Source: Gambelia wislizenii
Taxonomy: Eukaryota; Chordata; Lepidosauria; Squamata; Crotaphytidae
Direction of reading: 5' to 3'
NCBI GenBank assembly: GCA_030847615.1
Contig: JAUMIR010000004.1
Location: forward strand, 225,288,501 to 225,352,500
DNA length: 64,000 nucleotides
The notes under the pieces are model-generated. The model was not told where the DNA came from and searched no databases. It was given only the letters and a program-made list of their open reading frames with translations. The position numbers and the translations under genes were made by a program. Of the stretch, positions 11,731 to 24,000 are shown in pieces; position 1 is the stretch's first letter; every line of letters begins with the position of its first letter.

Positions 11731-12913
11731 GAAGTTTAATGCAGGGATCTTGTCTGAAATGCATCTGTAAATGATTAAATGTTCTCAGTCAGGAGGGTAC
11801 ATATTATGTTGTACCTGCTTTTAACTAGCACTGAGGAATTTAAATTATTTGTGTGTTCTATGCTATTGAGATGTGCCAAAATACAAGTATGTCCAATTTC
11901 CTAAGCCTGAGGGCCAAATACAATTGCCTTGAACATTTTGCTTCACATTTAAGTTCCAATCCTTGTCTGTTTATGTGCCATCAAGTCACCTGTCAACTTA
12001 TGACAACCCCATTCATCAGTGTTTATCAAATACATTTAAAGAAAGAGTGAGAATATCTTGATTAAAATTATTGTTGTCAAGGCCCCTGTAAAAATTGAAA
12101 GAAAAAGGTAATGGACAACTTGGTTGATAACTTAAATTTTATTCATAAGAATTCATATTTGTGGTTTTTGCTGTCCCATGCATAGGGCTGTGTCTGCACT
12201 GTGCAATTTTGGAAGATTTTAAATCCCATGCTCATTCCTCTACCTCAGAAAGGGGCCTTTGTTGATATACTTCAAGGACCTGGGCAAGCATCTTCCCACT
12301 AAGCCCCTTTCCACCAGCTATGTTAGCAACATGTCAAACACTGCTTCCTAACCAGTGAGTCCCCAGATGTTGGACTTCAGTTACTACAAGCCCTCACTAT
12401 TGCTCATGCTATCTGAAGAGTTGAAGTCCACAAACACATGGCGACCATGGATGGGAACCACTAATTTAGAGGATTATTCTCAGTTGTTTCCCATTATTCA
12501 CACAGGCTTTGTTCCTTTCTCTTTCTCCTAATTCTCTGATACATTGTCTGATTTATACTGGACCTGGCTATTACCATGTAAGAAAATCTTTGCATATAAC
12601 TGTAGAGCACAAATCACATTTTCTCAGTGTACTTTCACTTCACATTATAAAATAGTGGAATACATGTAACATGAAGCTGTGTCTAGACAGTGGAAGAATG
12701 AATGGTGTTCTCTGGGAAATATCCCAATAAAAAAAGAAAGCTTGTTTGATCTGTTGTGTGGGAAAAGCTTAAGTGGCTATGGTAACTGAAAATGTTTGTG
12801 TCAGGTCTTCAGGATTCATTGAGCCCCTAACCTAGCTGTCTTTGGCTGCTAGGTTTTTCATGTCTCCTCCTTTCTTCCTGTGCCTTTGGCAAAAGGGATT
12901 AGGGACCAAAAAT
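11731..12913. other. Intergenic DNA between NUP153 and FAM8A1 3' ends (left part)
   Basis: No gene was seen. At about 11965-12020 there is a 'GTGCCATCAAGTCACCTGTC' fragment typical of the 3' part of squamate SINEs. At about 12350-12475 there is a degraded foldback: 'CAGATGTTGGACTTCAGTTA' faces a 'TTGAAGTCCACAAACACATGG' arm, of a kind often left by hAT-like MITEs. Confidence 0.5.
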
Positions 12914-13124
12914 CCAGTGTGATGTAGCTGTTTGAGCATTACAGGCTATGATTCCAGAGACCAAGGTTCGAATCCCCATTCAGCCCTGGAAACCCACTGA
13001 GTGACCTTGGATAAGTCACACACTCGGCCTTGGAGGCAGAAGCACCCCCCCCCAACAAATCTTGTGAAGAAAACCCTGTGATAGGATTGCTATAAGTTAG
13101 AAACAACTTGAAAGCACACAAGAA
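12914..13124 (+). repeat. tRNA-derived SINE
   Basis: A tRNA-like head with a good RNA polymerase III B box, GGTTCGAATCCC (12965-12976), is followed by the core 'GAAACCCACTGAGTGACCTTGG', 'AACAAATCTTGTGAAGAAAACCC' and a tail 'AACAACTTGAAAGCACACAA'. The same order appears in at least six other copies in this window, in both orientations. It is a SINE and not a functional tRNA gene: it has no complete cloverleaf. Confidence 0.85.
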
Positions 13125-16100
13125 GAACAGATTCCATAAAGCACATCCAAAAGAGTATTGTCTGACAATGTTAATAATACAAGATGCAGGAAATAGTTAT
13201 GATGCCCCAGTTCCTGCCTCAGTAGTAATCAAGATAACCAGCTCCAATTCTTGAATAGATGCAGGTGCAATTACCTATCTGTCTATGTGAGAGAAATGGT
13301 GTTAAGGTAATATGCTTAAAGTTTACAATTCTTTGATGCAGGGTGGAAAAGTATGTTCAGTGATGGTATTGGATCTAGCACCTACTGAGCTAGAATTAGA
13401 AAGAATTTTACCTCACTGATGGGTTCAGCCTTATCTAGGATTCTAAAAAATACTGGTGAAGAGTAGACATTGGTTGATTTGGGGGTGTGGAGCAAATAGT
13501 GTTCCAGAGCCTACATTCGGGTTGTGTAACACAAATTGGTGCACACAGTTACTGAGTGTGTTATGCAACCCTTGCCTTGAAGGGCATCATTGCACAACCC
13601 ATGTTCAGAGGCATCACATGCTGTTTTGCTTCCACAATCTTGAACTGAATGCAGATGTTCTTAATTGGACAAAAGTGTCCAATTGCTGCTGTAAGGCAAT
13701 TTACACATGTATAAGATACTGGTGGGATTATGCTTGGTGTCCCCAACAACTCTCAACTAGAAAACAATGAGAATAAATGTGATCCAATATCTTAAGAGAC
13801 TGAACTTAGTCTTAAACCTTTTGCTTCCTTTCTCATGGCTCTCCATGGTGAAAGTAGTTCTTTTTTTATTATTATTAGAAACATTCTATATTGGCTTTAG
13901 GTAGAAAATCTCAGGCTTGTTTAAAGGAAAAACTAAATGGATTGATTTTGGTTGGAGGCGGCATGTTAACAATGCGACTCCTGAGAGAACATTTTATCTT
14001 TGTACTTCAGAACTTGCCTTTGCTATAAGCCTGACCACATCCTGGGTTCCATTTCTTCAAGAGTAGTAAATGAGAATTTATAAACTTAAATATTTAGATG
14101 TACCTAGGACATTCCCTGAAAACTGATATCAAAAGCACCAGCTTATTTTGGGATAGGTATTTTAGCTTCCAAGTATACTCAACCACCATCTTTGTTGATG
14201 GAATGGCCATCTGCAGACAGCTGTTGAGCTATAGGAGGGAGGACACAATGGCCTTTGGACAAGTGTCCTATTCCAGTTCACTCTTCTTTCTGTTCCACCT
14301 GATTGGGGATGGGGCAGGGACAGTGCCCTTGTTCATGCTAGAGAACTAGGTGTATGCCAAGATGCCTATTTATATAAACAGGATTGTCAGGTGGAACTGA
14401 TGTTTGGTGCATTGATTCCTCATTCTGTGGGTGTTTTGGACTGGTAACCCCTGCTGCTTATTTTATTAGAACTATGATCTAAGAACTACTCTTTTGTGGC
14501 ATGAGTGTTATCACAGATCAGCACGACCTTCATAAGGAGAGTAGGGTGGATATCCCAGATAGTCATGTATCTTGTTATTGTAACATGCATTCAGAAATAA
14601 ATCATAAGACATGCCAATAAGACTTAGCCCTTTTATAGGAGAAAGTGCTTGTTAATGCAGAAATTATCTTTGTTCAAAAGTCAACTTCTGGCAGTTTGTA
14701 TAAAGACATTAATACTTGTGCATAAAGGTTTTGCATTTGAACATTTTAGAACATTAATTAAAAATTAGTTCAAAATTACTTAAGATACTTGAGGGATGTG
14801 ATAAACTGATCAAAGCCACTGGCTATTCAAATATAGTAGCATTCATTTTAAGTGGAAGAAAGTCGCAAATAGAACAGCACCCATTCTATAGAGTTTGTGG
14901 TGGTACAAAGTACAAAGTATTTTCTTGATTTGCCAAAACCTTTGTTCAATCATGTGAGGTTTTTTTCTCCTTTGTATCATAGCATTCTTACTTGTGGAGT
15001 AAGACAGTAATATTGCACAATATTTTAACAAATTATTTAAATCTATATACATAGTAAAGGAAAATAATCATGCAGATAACTGGCTAAAATGCTGGTCTAA
15101 TTCATCTCTATGTATCTAGTGACACAACTAATGTAGTATTCATAATATAGTGTATCAAAATGCTGAGTAACTAAAGCAGTTTGTATTCTTTGTATTCTAC
15201 AAGTGATAATATCTCAGCTAGAAAATACTTACAATAAAGGTTTTGCTAAAAGTGTAGATTCCCCCCTCCAACTGCCATGGAGAACTGTGCAAAATTATGC
15301 ATAAGTCTCAGAATAGGCATAAAAGACTGAAATCTGTCACTCAACTGATGACAATTTATTCCATGAGGTGAAGCACTGACTGAATACTTCCTTCCATCTG
15401 TCTATTTGCCAATGTAGCTAAAACATGTGATAGACAAAGGCTATGCTGCACTGTATTTCTTCATGAGTCACTGTTCCAGCCATAATTTCTCTGAGAATAG
15501 GAAATCCCATTGTTTGTCATCATCAGAAGTAAACAATTAATCCAGTCTCAGTCGATACAGCAGAATTACCTATCTCTAGCAGAAACCATCAGTAAGTGAA
15601 GCCAGTGCAGTATAGAATGCAATACCGAGCTTTCTCTATATCTACACTGTACTTTGGGTTCGTAGAGTTCGATCTGATTTCTTAACATATACTAGCAGTT
15701 GCCTCAGAGAGGGACAAGCTATTAAGTTATATAATAATTCAAGCAAGAATTACATGTTCTAGGTAGTAACCGTTCTTTACCATAACAAATACACATTGGT
15801 GGCACTCTTTCACACCCCAATTAGTTCTTCCTGTAAATCATTTCCCCTCATGATGTGTTTATGCTCATTTCTGAAAAATGCAGAAACAAGACTATTTATA
15901 CCTGTATTTTGCAGCCTAAAGACTAACTTGCCTCAACTTCTGCTTCCCAGCATAAGAGAATGGTAGCAATCAAGGTATACACATTTTTTTCACCCAGTTT
16001 ATTTTAGAGCAAATGGGAGGTACTTATTGCTGCAGCATCCCCCCCAAGAATCCCATACCAATTCAAATTTACTTGAACACAGCACTAGTCAGAATTCCTG

Positions 16101-16939
16101 CAAGGGAGAAATACAAATATGCATTTCTTCTTCCTAGTCAACTGCTGCTTAATCATTTTGCCCCCTTAATTTGTCTAACTGGAAGAATGGTGCTGGTATT
16201 CTGTGAAAGCAGTTGTAAGGTCACTACTCTAGCTGTTTGCTCTGTCTTCAGATGTCTGAGACCACTGCTTTATGTACATTAACAACAATGTCTGGCATCC
16301 TGATAATGACACACAGGTGTTAAGTCCAACTTACCCCCACATATGTCTTTTTTGATCATTGTGTAGGGAGGAATGCTCTCACACACAGTAAGACCTGCTC
16401 CCCAAGACTCAACTTCCTTCTGCAAGACCCTCCCACTTTGGCCCTTTAGTGGCTGGTGAACAGCAGGGAGCAATGGAGAGGCATCTGGCTATGTCCCTAT
16501 AGCCATAAACAAATGAAAACATACTCGGGGACTCCCACAAGAGGACAGTGAGTCTTGCAGGACAAGAGGGAGAGACACGACAGTTCTGCCTGGACAGAAC
16601 TATATGCTACATCTCTCAGCACAAGATCTTGGCCAATGTAAATTTCACCCACTTTAACGCACCTTCTAACAGAAACCCCACAGCTCAGGTCTAAATTGTT
16701 TTACATGGGGATGTTTTTCTAGGACTGAAACTCCTGTGTATATTATAGTAATCAGACTTTTAAAAAGACAGTATGAAAACTTTTTAAAGCAATTTAGCCT
16801 GTTAGGGTAACTTAGCTTCTTATTGGCTGAATAGGAGCAAATCAGAAGTATCTTGTAATAAATACAGAACAGTATTTGATATGTTTAAAAAAGTGCTTCG
16901 AGCCTAAAAACCTGACACTGATTCAACTAATATTGCATA
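13125..16939. other. Intergenic DNA, no recognisable gene
   Basis: AT-rich sequence between the NUP153 and FAM8A1 3' ends. Several short frames (for example 13456-13770) show no family features. Part of the right side could belong to a longer FAM8A1 3' UTR if the first poly(A) signal at about 16958-16968 is bypassed. No mobile element with clear ends was found. Confidence 0.5.
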
Positions 16940-17922
16940 TGTAAAAATAAAATATGCTTTATTTTATTGGTATAATTTCAGTTAAAAACAAGATAAATAT
17001 ACCTACTGATACTTGATTTTCAAACATCCCTCACAAATTCCCTGTATTATTTAGGAACAATGAAACTGGGCTATTTTTAAAAAAACTTATTTTGTTATAA
17101 AGTGGTGTAAAATACTATTTACAATTTTCTGCTTTTATCAAGCTTATTTTGGCTCTCATTAAATACATATGAAAGTATTTTTTGCACACATTTTAAGTTT
17201 TCTGTGCTTTTACAAGAAAGTAAATAATCTTGCACAGATACTCTCTGTGAAAGCCTATGCAAGTCAACAGGGAGAAATACAACATAATTATTTAATTATC
17301 TAATGCCATGATTAAGTTATAATTTATCTTACCTACAGCACTATTGCCAGAGCCATCAGTAGTTACATGTTTACAAATAGCAATATTATTTGTCTTACAT
17401 GGTCAATGATCTGTATTATGTTCAAGATATGTACATCATGCAAGACATTTAACACAATGTTTATAGGCAAATTTGAGTATTGAAATAATACAATGCTTGT
17501 GTAAGCAGTTCATGATAAGGCTTTTATAAAGTGGCAAATCCTTCACTGTCCATCAAAACAGGAATACACAACTCTTTGTAGCAGAGCTTCCTTTACAAAC
17601 ACTGTAATTAATCCCTTTGGTTACCGCTCCAGCAATTAGAACATTTTGGATCTTCATAAAAATAACAGCTACTTTTCAATGCAGAATCATTTCTCACATG
17701 CTATAGACAGTGTAATTATAAAGCAGTCTTTTGAAGGTAGCTCAATTTTCTTGCTCAGTTCAAAATACTCTCAAACCAGTGCCACTTTTTCACCAATTTA
17801 TAGCATGGCTGGAAGGAAAGAAATATATTCAGCATCTTCACTGGCACTGTTCTGGAGTGAAATTTAGAAATCCATGAAGTTATCAGCATGTTTGAACAGT
17901 AGAGCCAAGCCTTTCTTGGTTA
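16940..17922 (-). other. FAM8A1: FAM8A1 3' UTR (probable)
   Basis: Downstream of the FAM8A1 stop on the - strand, the first AATAAA is a doubled signal (complement of 16958-16968) about 955 bases after the stop. The interval is free of recognised interspersed repeats, as expected for a UTR. The end is an estimate; alternative signals further left cannot be excluded. Confidence 0.5.
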
Positions 17923-18067
17923 TCATCTGACACTGTGTCTTTTTACCACAATTGTCCCTGCTACAATATCATAGGCTGTTCGGTTATGTTGAAAAAACAG
18001 CAAGGTAATGAATGCAGGAAAAAAGGAAGCAATAGAAAAATTCTTGATCAAAGCTCGTATTGTAGAC
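17923..18067 (-). CDS. FAM8A1: FAM8A1 exon 5 (last coding exon)
   Basis: The acceptor on the - strand is CTTTCAG before 18067 and the stop TGA is at 17925-17923. It encodes STIRALIKNFSIASFFPAFI, LLFFQHNRTAYDIVAGT and IVVKRHSVR, the third hydrophobic segment and C-terminus of the RDD domain. Confidence 0.95.
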
Positions 18068-21000
18068 CTGAAAGGAGAAGAAAAACAAACATCCCTGCTG
18101 TTTGTTGTTGGGACTGGAGAATATTAACATAATGTTACAACGGCTATAATAATGTCATAGCAAAACAAACAAACAAACAAACAAATGTATATGCATTCCT
18201 GAGAACTAGTATGCAGATGTCACTTACAATTAAGACAAGTTTTCCATTGTTGCTCCATAATTAAGGATATTTATTCTTCTACTCATTCCATACTCAGTTG
18301 CCTCATTCACAACACAGCTTTGTTGCTTTAATTTTATGTTCTATTGATACCATCCTTTGGCCATTCATTATACAAGCAACGTATCTTCAGAGAAAAGATA
18401 TTTATAACCCTAAATGCCTTTTTGATGGGTCTGTTATGTGATATTTACATATTCCAAGTATTGTCTAAAGTATTTCATTCAGAAAACCACTCAGTGATAT
18501 AGCAGAAATTGTGCTATAGCACTACAGTTCAGAGAGTTTAATAGTTGTGTTAACACTGCAAAATAACCTCCTGATTAACTCTAGCCACTTAGATCCTATA
18601 GAGCAACTGCAAGAGGTTATGGGGATGATTGGCCCCCAGGAGAACTATACCTCCCAAATACTCTTGTTTTGTTTTGGCTTACAAACACCCTCTAGGGAGT
18701 GCCACACAATGTTTTTGGTCCTCTCTGAGCCATCTTAGACCCAAGAGAGTCCTTTTCCCCACACTTTCATCATCCCTGTTTTAGAGAAAGCTCAAGGCCA
18801 ATGTACAAATTGAATAACAGAGAAGAGAGGTGATGCTATTTGGGGTGGAACTGCCAAAACTGAAGCAAGAAGATATAAAGAGGAAACACCAGAAAGGGAA
18901 GGCGAAAACAGATGATGCAATAAGATGTAAGGAAGTGACACTAGAACGATGAGGAGAAACAGCGTATAGCTTATAAGTCAAAGTGTACAATTTGTCGTTT
19001 TTACAATTAATCGGTATGAACATGCACACAAAATAGATTTTGGGTAATATATATCTCTTCAGTAAGTATATATCATGGGGCAGTGGACATTAAGGAAGAT
19101 GAGATGCATGTCTCCATTAATAGTAGTCATCCATCTCCAAAGAGTTCTACCAGTTGGGTGATTTAGGAGCATTCTTTCCTTTTTCTCAAAGTAGGGCTTA
19201 AGCCCTTAAGAAGATAGTTATTAAGGAGGAGTTATAGATTACATTTAAACACATTATCTACATACTTTCATTTTCTACCCATTATTTGTTTCAGAAGCAT
19301 TTGCTATTAGTATGAAAAATCTGGACAATAACTCACAAGAGTGAGAAATAACCCCCTTCCTCGGAAAGTGTGTTGCCTACTCCCTTAAAGGCAAGGAACA
19401 TTTATCAAGTTAAATGTTTGGTCTGGAAATTAGGATCAAAAGGAGCAGCAAAAGTGTTTTAAATAACATTAATTCCAAGGCCAAATTTGCTGTAAATGAG
19501 AAAATATTAATATTAGGAAAAAATTGTGATATTCCAAAGGTATTGGCACAGCAATGATATGAAAACAAAAAACTTACGTTGTCATGCTCACATTGGAAGA
19601 TGGAATCACTAACACACGACTCGGTGCAATAAGTACAGATGTATCGCATGTTACAACTCGAAGACCAAGCAAAAATTTCCCTGGTGTTGCTCCACCTGCT
19701 CCCCAAATACATATAATCTGAAAAGAAAAGGCCATTTAAGTTCATCATCAGCAAACATCTAAGTTTTACTTTTTGCAGCAGTACATTAATTAAGGGAACT
19801 TCATGCAACTGGAACACAATTATAAATATCTCATCTAATCAGATTATTAGCTTAGAAGGGATAACCTGCAACCTGCTGAGTCAGTAAGGCTGGTAACAAG
19901 AATCTTCTGCTGTGTTCTACATAGCTTTGTGCTCGTTTTTGTTCTTGGTGACATCTGAATGCAATGGAACTTGGGGATATCATTGTACAGACAGACAACC
20001 AAATCAAATGCCAATTGCTTTTCTGAATGTCTTCCTCAATATTTACAGGCTTATATTATTTAAAAACCAGGGCTGGCATCCTGTTCAATATTTATGAAAT
20101 CATAAGCCAGACTTAGAGTCTTGTACCTTCTGAGATTCACATTTATGATTGTAAGTGACCAAATGGGACCCCAAAACCTACCTCTTAAGCCAGGCAGCAC
20201 CCCAGCCAAAGGCTTTCTGAGGCGTTGCAGACTGGGTTTCTAGGAAATGATGACTACAGTGCTCTGGTTGCAGGGCATGCTGAGACAAGCAGCTGCAGGA
20301 GGACCCTGAGGGGTGTGTCTGGCTACTGGTCCCACCATGTCTTGCAACATTGGAGAGAGCTGCAGTCATCATTTTCACAGCACCCTGAACTGCAGCACTT
20401 TGGAAACCATTCATTTGGGGCACTGCCTGGCTTAAGAGACAGGTTTTGGGGGCAGGGGGTTTGGCATCAGCAGAAAGCTATGACAATGGAGTGACTAGTG
20501 GGGTGCTGCAGGGTGCCACCATTATTGAAGCTGCACCTGACAAAGCAGGATCTCATCCCAGATCTTATATTCACTTAGACAATTAAAGGAGATAATCTCT
20601 AGAATGGGTCCTGCTGGCTGTGCAGACACCTCATGGAAGGAAACTAGGCTTAGATACCTCATAGAAGCAGACTAGCAATCTGTAGACAAGGGCCACAACC
20701 ATCATTTTCTGCAAATCTTCCATGGAAGTGTCTTCATCAATTTCTTCTATAATGTAGTGCATGGCAAACTTGGAAATGTCCCTGCATCCAAAATCTGATG
20801 TTAGTAAAATAAAAAATAACATATCATAGTACAATGTAAACTTCATGAATCCATGGAACATTTTGCTGTTAAGAGAATCAGCATTCAGTTGACGGAAAAG
20901 GTGATTTTAAGTGGAGGGAATTAAACAGCAGATAATGCTAACAAACTATTTAGATCTTAGCCAATCCCAGTTACATTTAGATCACCTTAACTCAATACTA

Positions 21001-24000
21001 TTCACTCTTATAATTTCAGTTTAAGCAAAAATGTATACTCATTTTGCAATAAGGAAGTTCCTACATTTCATTTTTAAGAAGTGCTATATCACCCCAAATT
21101 TACAAAAGTGAATATGATGAAGTGAATAAAATGCAAGCCTCAAAATGAATCATACTTCTGTAATGAGCTTACTGGGTGAGCTTAAACATGCTTCAGTGCC
21201 ACATCAGCAATAAATAATAATATTCCAATGGGACTGTTTTCTGGTTTGCAACAGTCTTCCTAAACCTGGTGGCTACTTCTCAATGTATTGGACCAACACC
21301 CATCAGCCGACACCAGCCAGCACAACGAGTGGATAGGAATCCAAGGAGCTGTAGTCTAAAATATCTGGCCAGACTAAGCTTGGAGAAGGCTGGTTTATAA
21401 AATTATACTGAATACTTTAAAGTGTTTATAAGTGCTACTTCTGCTGCTATTCTTATTATGTGAAAAGCAAATAATCCAAGTGAATATTTTCAGTGTTATA
21501 TATCAATGTGTATCAGCCAATGTAGTGCTATACTTCCAGAAAACACCAAGCTACTTAATAATGGCAGAGAAACTCTTCAAGCAGTTAAGGACTGACAGGA
21601 AGCAAAAGTAAAATGTAACAGAAATAGGGTCAGAACCCTGAATGCAGCTGTTCAGCAGCTTATGCCTAGGGACAAAGAGAACTACTACAATAATCAATGC
21701 AGAGAAATAGAAGATGACAACAAAAAAGAACAAGAGACCTTTTCCACAAGATCTGAGAAATCAAAGGGAAATTTAAACCCAGAGTAGGGATGCTATACAA
21801 CCAGCAGGAGAACACATTACATGACCAAGTACAAATAAAAAGATGATGGAAACAATACGTTGAAGAACTATATAGAAGAGATGAAAGAATGGCAGATTTG
21901 TTCAAGGAAGAATCATTTGAAAATGAACCCACAATTTTACAAAATGAAGTAGAAGTTGCACTAAGAGCACTTGAGAGAGATAAATAATCAGGAACAGATG
22001 GCATAATAATAGAGCTGCTTCACCTATGGAGACAGAAATCACTCTTGTTCTAACTAAAATCTGTCAACAAATATGGAAATCAAAAGAATGGCCCACAGAT
22101 TGGAAACACTCAACATACATTCCAATCCTCAAAAAAGAGGACACCACAGGGCCATTGCATTCATCTCCTATGCAAACAAAGTGATGCTCAAAATTCTACA
22201 AAAAATATATACCATATATGGAGCAAGAAATGTCAGATGTCCAAGCTGGTTTCAGGAAAAAAGAGGCACTAGGGATCATATTGTAAACATGAATTAGATA
22301 ATGAAACACACCAAAGAACTTCAAAAGAAAATCAGTCTGTGCTTTATAGCTTATAGGAAAACCTTTGATTGTGTAGATCATGAAAAACTATGGATCGCTC
22401 GTAAATAAATGGGTGTGCCACAAAATTTGATTGTTGTGATGCATAACCTATATTCAGGACAAGAGGCTACGGTCAGGACAGAATACAGAGAAACAGAATT
22501 GTTTCCAACTGGCAAGATCAAGCAAGCATGCATTTTATCACCCTATTGATTTAACTTGTATGCTGAACATATCAAACATAAAGTAGGATTAGACACTGAG
22601 GAAGGAGGTGTGAAAATCGAAGAAAGGTATACCAACAATTTAAGATAGGCAGATGACACCATAAAACTAGCAGAAAAAAGCAAAGACCTGGAACAATTAC
22701 GTAATAAAGTCAAGAAAGAAAGTGAAAAGGCAGGTTTACAGTCGATCATTAAGAAAACAAAAATAATAACCATATATGATTTACCTAACTTCAAAGAAGA
22801 CAATGAAGCAATGAAATAGTTCAAGATCTTCCATACCTTGGCTCAGACATTAATCAGAACAGAGACTGCAGTCAAGAAATCAGAAGAAGACAAGGACTTG
22901 GAAGGGCAGCTATGAAGGAATTATAGTGTCCTCAGGTGTTAAGATGTATCACTGAATACTAATGTTATGATTATCCATGCTATCACATTTCCTATTTCTA
23001 TGTATGATTGTGAAAGCTGATAGGAAGAAAATCAACTCATTTGAAATGTGGTGCTGGAGTAGAGTTCTACTGATACCGTAGACTGCTTAAAAGACAAATA
23101 AATGGCTCCCAGAGCAAATCAAGCCTGAACTCTCCCTAGAAGATGAGAAAACTGAGACTGTCATACTTGGACATATCATTACAGATGGATAGACTCAATC
23201 AAGGAAACCATGGCCCTGAGTCTGTAAGACCTGAGTAGGGCTGTTGATTCATTCATGTGGTCAACATAAGTCGAAGTCGACTTGACAGCAGTTAACAAAA
23301 AACAACAAACTTCTAGAAGGAAAAACTACATTGTTTTCCAAATGCATTTCTCTATATTGAGACAATATTTGTTGTTACACTCCAAGTACCAACACCCAAG
23401 GCCTATCAAAGGAGTCAGTCAATGACTTTTACAAGTGCCACATTTGCTTAGTCTCAATGTATGACTACAAACAGAAACACTGCAGAATGGGGTTAGTCTG
23501 AAAAGGGTCCCCTACCTAATGTTTCTCCAACATACATAAAACCAGCAAGTTTAACATATACACTTTTCCCCATTCAGTAGTCCTTACTGAGATGGCAAAA
23601 TGGTTTTTGAGCTGTACTGCTTCAATCAACAGAGGGTGACTGCTTCCCCATGGAAAGAAATAACATTTAACATAAGAGTCTAGAATGTCAGAAAAACGAA
23701 CTCTTCTCTTTAACATCTAGTTCTCTTCATTCCAGTTTATTGAGTTTGGTACAGAACAGCATTTAGCCATGTAAGCTCCATATGCAAGGTGAAAACAGAC
23801 CAGGTCAGACACAATTAAAATTATTTATATATGGTCTTAAGCAGAGGTGTGAAACTTGTTATAGTTACATTATGTACTGTATCAAACTTACTTTATTCCA
23901 CTGAGATGCATAATACTCAGAACTATAGTTGCCTTGATAAAGAACAGAATAAAGAAATCCACCATCTCTGCTATAAACCTATGAGCTAAGGACGGGATAA

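Noticed and set aside
19410..19817. 135-residue - strand frame at 19.4-19.8 kb as a separate protein
   Set aside because: It is a wrong-frame reading across FAM8A1 exon 4. The correct frame gives the RDD signature GATPGKFLLGLRVV.
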